A stretch of 64,000 nt of DNA from the NCBI GenBank assembly GCA_035235625.1, contig CP141140.1, positions 18,806,685-18,870,684 of the forward strand, written 5' to 3'. Positions 23,901 through 34,448 of the stretch are shown piece by piece; positions within the stretch are counted from its first letter, which is position 1, and every line of letters begins with the position of its first letter. The stretch comes from Saururus chinensis (lineage: Eukaryota > Streptophyta > Magnoliopsida > Piperales > Saururaceae). The position numbers were made by a program, and so were the translations under genes. The notes beneath the pieces were generated by a model. That model made no database searches. It had not been told where the DNA came from and saw only the letters and a program-made list of their open reading frames with translations.

Positions 23901-26900
23901 TGGACCCTCTGCACATGGCCAAGCCCGCGATAGGCTAACCACGTGGGTTGTACTTTTAACACCTAATTCGTGCGTCTGGGCCCCACAATGTACAAATGCA
24001 CACCTAGATGTATGTCTAATGTACGTATATGATAAATGTGGTCCCACTCAAATTATGTGTAACGAAGGCACATGTGGGGTCGGTGCGACCAATGTGGCAT
24101 CTGCACTTACACAATATGTTTTAATAATTTTGCTTGGTTTTGTCATTGTGAATGACGAAACTCCTAGCAAACAATATTTTTCCATTCCAAATGACGAAAT
24201 CACCACTAGGGCTGGAAATTAGGTCGGATTGGATCAAATTGGGTTGGATCAGCCTTGAACCGCACTTAAATTGGGTTGAAAATGCAAACCTTAACCCTAC
24301 TTTGGTCTAGTCGGGTGGGGTCTACAGGCAACCCAATTTTTTTTCGTCAATTAAACTTTTTTCTTAACTTAATGTTTTATACATTATCTTTGCATGTGCC
24401 AAACATAGAAAAAATTTAGACACATTGCCACATTATATATAGATGCCAAACATTTCTATGTTATATGAAAATGTGAGAGTTGGAGAAAGACCATTAAAAC
24501 ATTTTTGGATACACGTTCAAAATTATAAAATTCAAAACTTACTAATTGAATATTAAATAAAATAAAAATATAAGAGAAAATAGAATTCTAAGAGAATTTC
24601 TTTCTAATCTTTCCGCCTTAGGTGATGACATCGTTAAAAAATAGGGTCGAAGTCAGGTTGTGTAGGTAAATCCTGAGCTGAACAAGTTGAATGCCCAGTG
24701 AAGTGCAAGCAACATGAGCAGACTGCATATGAGAGATCCAAAGCCCCAAACCAGAGAGTTCAGAGAGAAGGTGAAATGTTTTAGCATAATTTTACTATCC
24801 AATGTGTCATTTAAAATGGCATACTGTTCATGTAGAATTCTTTGTGGATGCAAAGAGTCATTTGGGGATTTCGTCACTTGGAATGACCAAACATAAGTTT
24901 TGTCATTGCAAATGATGAAACCAAGCAAAATTCTACAAAAAATAAGCTGCGCAAGCGTGAGTTGCCACGCTGACGCTTGTGTGGCATGTCAGAACACCAT
25001 TTTGGTGAATAATTTAGTCTCAATGACATTTTGGTAAATTTTTTTTTATAATAAATTCCCCCGGTGAAAAATATATCATCAAAGAAAACGAGGATGAATT
25101 GTATGAAGAAGGGCTGAAAGATGCTTATGGACAGTGATTGGGGATGGACTTGGCTGAGTGATACCATAACAAAGCATCTTTGCGACCAGCTTCTCTATTT
25201 TCCTCTTCTGCACTCACAAGGACTTGTAGGGTCACATATTGGCCGTTGGGGATCCTGACCTGATCTCAATACAATGGCTATGAACTTGAGCAGGTGGCAA
25301 TCCCTTATGTTGTGGAAAAATGATATTAAGTACTCAAAAGAGAAACCAAGTCAATTGGAAAAAAGGTTGCAGTGGTGATTGCCAAGGATGGAAATAGTTG
25401 CATCAATTGTCACTAACACTTCACCTTGTATAGGGAAGTGAAGTGGACTGGGCCACATGAAGGGTTATGGCTGGCATCATCTCGAAATGATTTAGCAACT
25501 ACCCCTCTGAAAGTCTATGGTGAGCCTGCTGAAATTCCATTGAGGAGCTTTAACGGTCTCAAGCCATTATCACTTTGACATTCCATCCACCTTTTCTAGA
25601 TGGAGCAAGTAGGAAAAACTGGTTATCTTCTGTCTTTTTCAGGAGTCCTTGAATTCGTGTCATACAAGGGACATAGATACCTCCCCGTTATCCTCAAAAA
25701 ATCCACTGGCTTGGTCTTCCTAGAGGAAAAACTGAATGACCTTACTTGAGTTGAAGTTTTCATCACATCTTAAATTGTTTCTGAGCTCGACCATCATCAT
25801 GTCACTGTATAGGATGGCGGAATGTGACTACACAAGATGGCTTGTTTTAGTCGGACTAGGCCACTAGAAAGAGCAATATGGTATTTCCCTAGTACAGGGT
25901 GGGAAGGCTTTTGCAATTGCTGCAACCTTTCCTATTGCATGCAAGCTAGCCCAGATGCTTGTAACATATCACTAGGTTGGGGAGCAGCCTCCATACCTTA
26001 GGGGCAACAACTTCCTACCACTACCATAGGCCATAAATGAAGCAATTGACAAGTGCCTTGTCTGGCCACCTAGAATTGTGCTTGGAAATTCGATCAAATT
26101 TAACTTGGTAGGTATGGATATTACCTATTTGCCTCAGCTTGAATAGTAATACAATACAATCTTCATAATCAGTTGGGTTGAATCAAACATATAGCACACG
26201 AGTAAACTTGGACCAAGCTATAGGATCCTTACTGCTGAATTTGGGAACTCTAGTCGTTCACTTCGGGCTTGATGAGCAAGTCTGAGGCTTCCATCAATTA
26301 CGTCTCTTTCATGGTCGGCCATTGTCCATTGTCCCAATAGAATAGAAAGCCCTGACTTTAAGAGTCCACTTTTGGAGTTGTTGTGGGTCCCTTGTGGGCT
26401 CGATACATTGTCTTTCAAAGTAAAAAATGTCCAAGCTTTCGATCTGGTTCTCATCATCTGTGGTCCACATATGGTGTCTGCATCTCCATGGACTGGTATT
26501 TTGGAGAAGTATCGCTTCTAAACATTGGGAGTTTTCTGTCAAGTACTTCTCCATTTGGCTTTGTGTCTCTGTGCTATTAGTGATTCGTTGCATGCTGAGG
26601 ATGAATAAGCTATAATACTAATTGTTACAACCTGTAATTCCAGCAGAGTTTTAGTTTGTAACGTTACGATTTCACTTTGAAACAAGGTGTGTAAAGGAAA
26701 AAGAGGGTAGAGGAAGAATAGGGGAATGAGAGGAAGAAGGGTGGAGCTTGGAGAAGGAAGAAGAAGAGAAGAGTTTAAAGAAGACCACAAAAAACTTCTC
26801 ATTTCATTAGTCACCTCTTCTCATTGAGGTACAAATTCTTGAAATTATTCTTAACATCTTTTCATTTAGATTGTCTTTTAAGACCTATGATGATCTTGAG

Positions 26901-29900
26901 TACTTATTATGTTGTGGAAGTGGAGCCTGATCAGTTGGAGATGCGAAGCCATCTTTGGAGCTTACGAAGAAAGCCAATCGATTGGCTTCTTCCACACGTG
27001 AGATAGAGTCCGGTTTATTCTCCGGAGGCATGCGAAAGCTGGAATTTAAGGTTCTGTTTTTTTCTTTCAGAGGAAGCTGATTGACCTTGGAAGAAGGCGA
27101 TCAATCGCCTGCTTCCACCAGATCTAAATGTGCTAGATTCACTCCTATTTTAAGGCTTCCTTCTCCTAACTGAATTCCTTACGAAACTCGTGTTTTGTAG
27201 GTATATAAAGTCATATTGTAACCCTAGTGATGTTATTCCAAGGTGTCTATTATTCTCTGTTGAGAATGGTGGGCATTATAATCTCCTCTTTTATAATCTT
27301 CTCAAAGCATACTGGAATTTGGTTGTGAACCGTGGTAGTAGGTGGATTTACCAATCCACATAAATCCTTGTGTATTAACTCTCTTTTGTTTCGCCATGCA
27401 GTATCTAGATAGATTGTTGCACATAGACCCCAAACATATTGATGTTAAAACTAGTTTTCCGCTGGGGCTCTTGCTTCTGGTGTTTCCCCCCTCCAACTAC
27501 CTTGCAAGACATTATGGGCTCATTTGGCAAGGGATTTTGGAGAGAATTAAAATTGTTTATAAGAAAAACGATTTTGGGAATATAATCTAATTAATGTGGT
27601 CTGACCAGAATTATTACGTGTCTCCTGATCCTATTTTGAAAATTTCCTCTAGAGGAAATTTTTTAAAAGGGAGGATTCTTGCATTTGTAGCCAGATGCCT
27701 GCTTCTAATTAAATTCAGATTGTAGTTAAATTTTTTTTTTACTAAACAGCTCGGGTGGATCCCAGCTTATTATGAAAATCTCTTGTAAGGTTTGAAACGG
27801 ACTAACCAAACCAAATTAATGGATTTGGGAGAATTCTCCTTAGTAGATTTGTATCCTCCATTTATGTTCATTCCTCATAGCATGTATCTCTCTCTTCCTC
27901 TTAGTTTCTTTTTAACCCTTGTGCAGGCTTTTTGACGGCAAAAAATTTAATGACTACAACTAGTAACTTTTGTTTATTAGCACTCACTTTATGTTCATGA
28001 AAAGAAGCATGTATTTCATTCGTTTTCATAATTATATTTAGACAAAACACATTTACAATAACCACTTTATACTTATTATACCATAATCTTATATTTAAAG
28101 CAATAATGATGTAAAAAAATAAATATTTTAATGTAGTATGTCTACATTTAGACATGGTTCCAAGCAATTCATCTCTGACTGTTATTACCCGAGTATTATG
28201 GTGCATTAGACCCATGCCCAGTTGTTTGCTCATGTGCTTAGTTGTTTCATTAGTATCTACTTGGTATGTTAGATTAGATGAATGGTGTGATTGCTTTGTA
28301 ATTGCTGCTTAGATTATATAGATAGTGGAGATTAGATCATATTGTGGGCCTACAAGTCTTTCGTATTTAAGGGCATAATCCCTCTCATTTGTAGTTAGTG
28401 AATTATTGACACTAATTCCATCTCTAAACTCTCCCTCTCATTGTCATTACCTTCTCTTCTCTCCGTTCTTCCTTCCTCTTGTCCCTTGTCACACACCTTT
28501 TTACCGGTGGAAACCCTTGAGGAGCCCTTTAACCTCGTAGGTTCAGACCAAACTAATTAAATACATACATACATATGAGGACACAGTTTTAGCCTTGTCT
28601 AAACTTCTGACTGATTGTCTTTCCTGTACATGATCAATTCATTTTTTTTATTTTTCTTTGCTCTTTTTCAAAGCTTGGTAGGAATGTGGAGGCTTAATAA
28701 AGTGTATATCAAGTTTTAGGGTTTTACTAATCCCCTAAGAGTAGGAGAATTTTTTAATTGTAATTTGTCAAAAGCTGTCCCTAAAAGATATATAATTCTT
28801 CTTCTTTTCTTTCTTCTTTTTTACTTTCATATCTTTATTGGAACTTGGATCTTATATTTGAGTTATACATATTGCCGTCTGTGAGACACAAATATTCTTG
28901 TTGTTCTTTTTACTTTTGTTTTGATATTGTGGAAATTGGCCCCGTTCCTGAGCCTATTTATATTGGACAAACAATATTGCATACATATAGCCAATCCAGC
29001 CTATGTGACCAGGGAGAGTTCCCGGGGTCAAATTCCGATGGTGTAGTGTGTGAATGATGCATGAGTTCTTACCTATAAGATAAATATTGCATTCACGCAA
29101 TGCTACATGGGGCTAACTGCTAGTTATTTAAGAAAAACCTATTTAAATAAAATATTCATACGAGGGTGGCAGAATTGAGAATTTTGTGTTTGTTGAATAG
29201 GAAAACAATTGACAATGACAGTAAATCGGCCATATTAAAAAGATTTTATAACAGCTGTAATTGTTGATGAAGTGAGAAATGGAACCGGTTGGCATGAGCA
29301 AACATCCAACAATGCACAATGCACATAAATATATGTAATTAGTAGCTCGTAGGGTACCATTGAGGATTCTGAAGGAGTTCTTAACTGAAAATTTTAAGAG
29401 GAAGAATTGGAAATGGTTTACAGCAAAACCGAACAAGGGAGCATAATTTGTCGCTCTAGATAAGTGGGATAAGATGTTATATAATGGCGTTGCATGCATG
29501 GGGAATACAAAAAAAATTTAGTCTAACCCACTATTGTTAATTTGTGTTCTTGTTAGAAGCTGAATTACTGATGAGCCTTCTTGTTAATAACTAAGAATTG
29601 TTTTTCAGGGAGAATCTGATTTTACTACTAGTGGTGCGAAGCTTACAAATTTACCAGGTTTTGAGGACCTGAGATTAGAAGACATGGAGCCCTCAAAACT
29701 TGGCTTTGTGGCTGGCGAACATTCGAATTCTCTACCAGAAGATAGCATGGACTTGGGCGGTGGAACTGGATTGGGAGAACGACTTGATTCATCCGTCCAA
29801 TTTGAGTGGGATGTCGATTTGCCAAAGATGGTGGGTCCACCACAGCTTACAACAGTGTGCGTCTGGTGTAGAGTTGAATTTAGTCATGAAGGCCTCAACC

Positions 29901-29995
29901 CTGACGCACAGTCAGATTCAGTTGGGTTCATGTGCCCGACCTGCAAGGCGAAGATATCAGGGCAGTTGAGTGGGTTAGACGGTGATTCCTTGTAA
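11991..29995 (+). CDS. MBD8: MBD8-like methyl-CpG-binding protein
   Basis: Nuclear protein expected to read or bind chromatin through an MBD fold, although MBD8-class plant proteins do not all bind methyl-CpG. Four coding exons: 11,991-12,805, 17,352-17,493, 17,571-19,301 and 29,609-29,995, giving 1024 residues with phases that join cleanly. The MBD spans about residues 243-300 (DLPRGWKV, then RVWLYCRRFISPSGRQFAS across the exon 1/2 junction). Two C2H2 fingers follow in exon 3: C372, C375, H388, H393 and C419, C422, H435, H439. Acidic, Met- and Asp-rich imperfect repeats lie at about 560-700. The last exon has a CX2C-X21-CX2C pair (C980, C983, C1005, C1008). The start lies in GC-rich DNA and is the first ATG of the long frame. 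Introns are 4.5 kb, 77 bp and 10.3 kb; the last is full of transposon relics. An unseen small exon in intron 3 cannot be excluded. Confidence 0.85.
12806..17351 (+). other. MBD8 intron 1 (4.5 kb)
   Basis: Donor AG|GTTCAT after the codon pair for Phe-Ile, acceptor TCAATCAG|CCC. The join completes the MBD motif RFISPSGR. The intron contains the Tourist-like element at 15,976-16,542 and a dispersed repeat segment at about 16,543-16,612. Bases about 13,600-15,960 have retrotransposon-like composition. A TGTTATGACCC ... TCTACA stretch at about 15,087-15,338 could be an old LTR but has no second copy here. No coding exon is supported inside. Confidence 0.75.
15976..16542. mobile_element. Tourist-like element with TTA duplication
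   Basis: The left end GGGGTTGTTTG and the right end CAAACAACCCC are perfect 11-bp inverted repeats, flanked on both sides by TTA (15,973-15,975 and 16,543-16,545). TTA duplications and GGG-TGTTTG termini are the signature of PIF/Harbinger nonautonomous (Tourist) elements. It is 567 bp long, encodes no transposase, and sits in MBD8 intron 1. A decayed relative lies at 10,708-11,243. Confidence 0.85.
20330..20660 (-). mobile_element. Ty3/gypsy integrase relic
   Basis: On the minus strand from about 20,650 the broken translation keeps the end of the integrase zinc finger and the run into the core: CATQKHVAQCEIC (a CxxC knuckle), a stop, a KYKASS piece, then a degraded block ending like DRLSKYAHF with several stops and frameshifts. 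This order fits Ty3/gypsy integrase. It may be the downstream part of the gypsy relic whose reverse transcriptase ends near 24,880, separated from it by the copia and LTR insertions. Confidence 0.5.
20793..22490 (-). mobile_element. Truncated Ty1/copia gag-integrase
   Basis: Read right to left, the pieces are in normal copia order. Gag begins with KTEKLNANNYLVWKRK near 22,490. A decayed CCHC knuckle (CFKYGQIGH, second Cys lost) lies near 21,700. The protease active site DSGAS is near 21,540. The pre-integrase region follows, then the integrase zinc finger (CEDCLLGK), and the core with VHSNICGP, where the first catalytic Asp is replaced by Asn, plus FIVDYSRYGY. Frameshifts and stops break it, and it ends abruptly near 20,793, before the rest of integrase, reverse transcriptase and RNase H. 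A 69-bp tandem duplication (22,214-22,350) disrupts gag. It cannot be active. Confidence 0.85.
22214..22350. repeat. 69-bp tandem duplication in copia gag
   Basis: The block beginning GGCTCCATGAAAGTCAGAAT at 22,214 is repeated from 22,283 (GGCTCTATGAAAGTCAGAAT) with a few changes. The repeat splits the gag reading frame of the copia relic. Confidence 0.75.
22498..23546 (+). mobile_element. LTR of the TGTTGGACC family
   Basis: It begins TGTTGGACCATGG and ends CACTCTACA, and aligns along its length with the solo LTR at 1600-3028. The bases just before it, AGTGGGGGA, look like the polypurine tract that precedes a 3' LTR, and a TATA-like TTATATGG near 22,940 also fits plus-strand orientation. 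Yet the neighbouring gag on the left lies on the minus strand. No target duplication is visible (GGGGA against TGTTA). A second, inverted partial copy follows at 23,577. Confidence 0.8.
23577..24090 (-). mobile_element. Inverted partial LTR copy
   Basis: The reverse complement matches bases about 22,596-23,136 of the neighbouring LTR, roughly 80-85% identical by eye. Shared blocks are CCCACATGTG, CTTCGTTACACATAAT, ACATCTAGGTGTGCATTT, CACTAGAGGGT-type, GATGTAATCAGCATGG and ATCTAATCTTCCCAATTGGAT. Both LTR ends are missing, so it is not a full LTR. With the other arm it forms a large imperfect inverted repeat with a loop of about 440 bases. Confidence 0.8.
24874..26625 (-). mobile_element. Decayed Ty3/gypsy gag-pol relic
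   Basis: Minus strand, right to left. Gag lies at about 26,590-25,980, with the block LFKLRQIGNIHTYQVKFD and LVNCFIYGL typical of gypsy gag. At about 25,310-25,140 the reverse transcriptase entry follows, with LPP...VHSHCIEIRSGSP, KRKIEKLVAKML and GITQPSPSP, and then the catalytic motif FILVFFDDI near 25,070. Many stops and frameshifts and a deletion between these blocks make it dead. Just right of gag, the minus strand reads TTGTAACAATTAGTATTATAGC, resembling an LTR end plus a decayed initiator-tRNA-Met primer site (usual TGGTATCAGAGC). The LTR would then extend right from about 26,621, but its far end is not found. Confidence 0.75.
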
Positions 29996-30365
29996 TTTGA
30001 CTGTCACTTGACGGTGTGTCTACTGATGCTAAGCATAAACGATTCTTGTTACGTACACTTTGCATAAGGAAAGAATAGGATTACGGCAATTATACCCCTT
30101 ATTATACCACCTTGGCCTATTTTAATATATTTGCTCAACTGTTGCTCGAGGATCATATTTAACATGAATGAACCAAAAAGGCTAATAACTGTGTTAGGCT
30201 TGCATCAACTGTCTGAACAGCTGTCCTGCGACCTGGACGATTATATGTTTGCATTGGAGGAGCGATAGATGCTTCGACATAGAATTTCATCAAATTTATA
30301 TTTTATATTTATTTTAAAAAACCAATAGAGCTATTAAAGTGAGGCAAAAATATATGTAGAGACTT

Positions 30366-30521
30366 GTTTATATGAGCTTAGGTTTGCATGCGATTGTGTA
30401 AGCCCGGATATTGTGGGCCGTTAGTTTTTGATTGGATAATGCACATGGCAAAATGGTTTTTGCCCCCTTGCACTGTTGGATCTTGATCTAACGGTCTTTG
30501 GTCCTTGGGCTCACATACAGT

Positions 30522-30524
<3 letters not shown>
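30366..30524. repeat. Relative of the foldback MITE at 8056
   Basis: It starts GTTTATATGAGC and has GTGGGCCGTTAG and GGGCTCACATA motifs in the same order as the MITE at 8056-8243, but the ends are more diverged. Its right end runs directly into the AT microsatellite. Confidence 0.45.

Positions 30525-30611
<87 letters not shown>
30525..30611. repeat. AT dinucleotide microsatellite
   Basis: An unbroken run of about 43 AT units, followed by a short ACACATACAC tail. It is open in several frames on both strands as Tyr-Ile repeats and is non-coding. Confidence 0.95.
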
Positions 30612-30617
<6 letters not shown>

Positions 30618-31659
30618 CACACACATAAATATTTTTTTATAAAAGTGAATTGGGTATATGAGAATTTATTTTTGCCAAACTATTATTTTTGTGTTTTGTG
30701 AAATATTATAGTGAATGCTCTTATCTCCATAATAAGTGTCTTATTTGTTCTTTTAAAATGAACAAAGATTAGTTTATTTTAAAAAACTAAGACTCTTAAT
30801 ATGGGACAAAAAGAGTATAATGTATCTTCTAGGTATAATATACATGTGGCTGGGGAAATGTGTAATTTTATAAGTTACTCATGGGGGTTTGGCCCCTACC
30901 TCATTAAAATCAAAGATACATAAATGATCAAATGCAAATATGAGATCATAAGGACAAGAAAATCGAAATTACTTTCATGCATGGACACTTTTGGACTTTG
31001 TGATACTAGTAGAAGTGTACATGCATCATGTATGTCACGCCCCAGCCATGCCCGATCCGAGTAGAACCCGGTCCAAGGGCCGGTCAAGCGTGCGGGGGCG
31101 ACGAAGTGAAATTGAGAAACGATTCTAGCGGAAGACTTAATCCCTAACCACGGGCGATTAATAGCAACACGGAGTGCGCACAATCCTTTGAGCAAGAGTA
31201 AATAAAAGGGAAGAAAAGGTGTTGCTTAACACAAAATAAACAACAATCTCAAACCCACAAACTTAGTTTAAGTAAAGCCCATACCGGCTCAAAATAAGTC
31301 ATAAGCAAACATAACTGTAACATGTGACATAAAACCACAACAAGAACCCTACACAAAGGTTCGAACATAAAGCATGAAAGAAACGATGATAAGTCACGCA
31401 ACGATCTCCATCATCACACTCAAGCTACCTCTGACCTTTCCTCAAAAAGGCAATCCTGTCCGTCTGCGTGTCGCACCACGCAGCCCCAAATCAAAACACA
31501 AAAGAGGGGTGAGTTTTAATACTCAGCAATGGTTTTAATATCACTGTCAACGTAGAAAATACGATAGCTTAGAAATGAGATCGTTTTAGATCAAAGATTT
31601 ACATGGTGCATCACTTTCTGATCACACATTCATATCACTTAACACTGCATCAAAATGCA

Positions 31660-31945
31660 TAATTCAACCTGCATGGATGTATCTCTAGCATACATATTCC
31701 CACATGCATTCACATCATAACCAATCCCGCATGGATGTATCTCTAACATACATATTCCACATGCATAACATCAAAATCAACATGCATAGATATATCTCTA
31801 ACATACATATTCCACATGCATAACATCAAAATCAGCATGCATGGATGTATCTCTAATGTACATAATCCACATGCATAACATCAAAATCAGCATGCATGGA
31901 TGTATCTCTAACATACATAATCCACATGCATAGCATCATCACAAT
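31660..31945. repeat. Tandem repeats in the 3.4 kb LTR
   Basis: About five imperfect units of roughly 55-65 bases, each with GCATGGATGTATCTCTAACA, a CATA...CCACATGCATA block and ACATCAAAATCA. Confidence 0.8.
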
Positions 31946-32355
31946 CAACCTCCATCAAGGAGTAATCACACATTAATGTCACACAGACGGGAGCATAGAC
32001 AAGGCCACGAAGGCGTGTCATGGTACAAAATTCTACACAAGAATTCAAGAAAGATCGGGGTTGTCAATCCCTAATACTGCTCGCTCTGGACGATCCTGGC
32101 CAAGGATGTCCCATTCTCACACAGAGAATCTAGAGCAGGGGTGTTCACCCAGGGATATCTCCTGCGGAGGGAAGAGCCCGAGTTCTCACACAGAGAACCC
32201 TAGAACACGTGGTAGCGGGGTGCACACGGCATACCACACTGGATTCTCGGGGTCCAGATGACACACATAAAAATATTCTCACATGTCCGCAAGACAAGTA
32301 CACAACTCGTCTCCACATAATTCCATTAAACAAGACTCAACCCGGGGAGTGCACT

Positions 32356-32448
32356 CGTTCAACACAGGAACTCCAAATCGTTCCACACAGGAACTCCAAA
32401 TCGTTCCACACAGGAACTTCAAATCGTTCCACACAGGAACTTCAAATC
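32356..32448. repeat. Short 21-bp tandem repeat
   Basis: Four imperfect units of TCGTTCCACACAGGAACTT followed by CAAA. CTCACACAGAGAA motifs occur nearby at about 32,115 and 32,193. The peptide repeats they would encode come from this and are not evidence of a gene. Confidence 0.8.
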
Positions 32449-33244
32449 AAAATATGTCCTTTCGGACCAATCAACTTGCGATTAATCCACGACCGATAAA
32501 CCCGGCACACAATTCCATCACATTGCATCCAATCGGTCAAATTCGATTAATCACGATGAAGCCTCAATTGGAAATCCATTTTTATGATGCGTGCAGCATG
32601 GTACATGCGTGGGCAAAACATACATGAACCCTAATCATGATAAGTACTCTCACCAGCCCCTAATGCATCATTCATAATCACGATATTAAGCTTCAACATC
32701 ATTATTTAACCCCCACATGTGTGTGTGTGTAACTAGTAGAAGCCTTTCACATGATGCATATTAACATGCTTGAAAATCAACTCACTATCACACTACACAT
32801 GTGAATTTCTACCTAAACATGAATTCCAGCGGAAATCATAGTAGAAGAATCGTTGAAATCTTAGCTAGAATCAAAACTCAACCACAAAGGCTAAACACCT
32901 ATAACATCACTCATTTCATCATTGAGTCATGACATCCACCAACATTCACACACCATTAATCACAATTTATCATGACAATCTATCCAACAATGATTGTAGT
33001 CCTACTGAAATATGCTTAACCAAAGGGAAACAACTATTCATAATTTCAAAATAACAATTCCAACATCATGCCACAAAACATAAGTCATTCCACCATCACT
33101 AAGCATATATCTCAACTCCATAAACTCAATAGCATGCATTTTCAGTAGCCTAACATAGCTTAAAACACTCCACATTCATATAAAATTGGCAAGCTAAAGT
33201 GGAATCATCAAAATAGGCATCATACACACAACATACAATTTCCT

Positions 33245-33350
33245 GTGTAGCCGATCGATCGCCCTTCAGGCCGTTCGATCGGTTACACGCAAAATTTTGA
33301 AAATTTCAGTTTAGCCGATCAATCGCCCTGCAAGGCCGATCGATCGCCAA
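33245..33350. repeat. GATCGATCG-rich palindromic pair
   Basis: Two related segments, AGCCGATCGATCGCCCTTCA and AGCCGATCAATCGCCCTGCA, each followed by a partly inverted GATCGAT motif. This could form small hairpins inside the LTR. Confidence 0.6.
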
Positions 33351-34448
33351 CACGGCAGAACAGTCATCTTCTTCCTTTCGCAAAATCAAACCGAAACACC
33401 ATAGATAACACTTCAAATCCACATCTAGCACCCTAATCATCATCAAAAGTCCTCCTTGACTTCTAGAATATCAAACCAAACCATAATAATGCAAAACCCT
33501 AAGAAATCGGGATTAAATAATTTCATTTTCTAATCTTACCATTAACACACTAAATCAAGCAAACCATTTCGAAATAAGCCAAAAATGAAGAGTTTTACCA
33601 TGGATAAACAGAGATTTTGAAGACCCATTACCTCAGCACTTGATTAAACTCGGATTGAAGAGTCACCCTTCTTGAAATCCTTGAAAATACAATGAGTTTG
33701 AATTAAACACCAATGAAAATCGATTTACTTAAGAAATCCCTAATTAAATCTTAGATCTAGGGCTTGTTGGTAGTAAAAATCGAATTTTGAATGTTAGGGT
33801 TTGTAGTAAAACACAAATCAGTAGCTTTTGATGGTCAAAAACGAATTGAATCAAGGGGAAAATGGTAGATTTAGAAGAAATTAAGAGAAAAGCCATGGAT
33901 TAGTGCTTAATTAGAGCAAGCTTACCTTAATCGGCTTCTAATTCGGGCCTAAGTGGGGATTAGGCCAGACCTCCTTCCTTAGCCTATTCCCAAAAATAGA
34001 AATGACTCAGGTTTGCCCTTTTATAGTAAGGGTTGGGGTAGGCAAAGGTAAGTTTTGAGGTGTAAATATGAAAAGTAGGCTAAAAGTGGTTATTTTACAA
34101 ATTTAAGCACGAATTAAGCCTAATAAAATTCTGAAAATTTTTGTGTGGCCTTAAGTATATGTCTAGGTTCATTTGACATAAAAATAAAATTTTCGACCGT
34201 GGGGCCCACAGGGGTCCCGCCAAAACCCTAATTTTTGGGAAAATAGTGAAAATTCCGAAAAATTTCAAAAATTCACATTTGGTTTAAAATCACTTAAAAC
34301 CACTAATATTGAAGTTAATTTTGGTTAAAACCATCACAAACTCTATTTATTTACGAAATCACCGAATAAGATCAGAAAACATGTAAATTGCACGATAACC
34401 CATAATTAAATAAAAATCAAAACCGGTTTAAAGATGAGGGTCCTTACA

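Larger units (their letters stand above)
19302..29608 (+). other. MBD8 intron 3 (10.3 kb)
   Basis: Donor AAG|GTATGT, acceptor TTTTTCAG|GGA, phase 0. Most of the length is transposon debris: a Ty3/gypsy relic on the minus strand (24,880-26,620 and 20,330-20,660), a truncated copia (about 20,793-22,490, minus), and LTR copies at 22,498-23,546 and 23,577-24,090 in opposite orientation. Bases about 26,900-29,600 contain no exon that I can support and no clear repeat boundary. Confidence 0.75.
29996..31027. other. 3' flank of MBD8-like gene
   Basis: The 3' UTR and terminator are expected in the first few hundred bases. No canonical AATAAA is obvious near the stop. The segment also carries a MITE relative and a long AT microsatellite, listed separately. 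Confidence 0.4.
31033..34448. mobile_element. 3.4 kb solo LTR-like element
   Basis: It begins TGTCACGCCCCAGCC and ends GGGTCCTTACA, flanked by ATGTA on the left (31,028-31,032) and ATGCA on the right (34,449-34,453), a 5-bp target duplication with one change. It carries no recognisable gag or pol. Inside are a GGGTGAGTTTTAATACTCAGC motif (31,507-31,527) shared with the LTRs at the right edge of the window, and several short tandem repeats. The size is large for an LTR. A nonautonomous LARD-type element is the alternative, but no internal LTR pair is seen. Confidence 0.75.

Noticed and set aside
28845-29057. 70-residue frame in MBD8 intron 3
   Set aside because: No similarity and no splice signals that would keep the MBD8 frame.
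30378-30701. Tyr-Ile repeat frames on both strands
   Set aside because: Direct product of the AT microsatellite.
32061-32627. Frames with repeated peptides
   Set aside because: They are explained by 21-bp and related tandem repeats in the 3.4 kb LTR.
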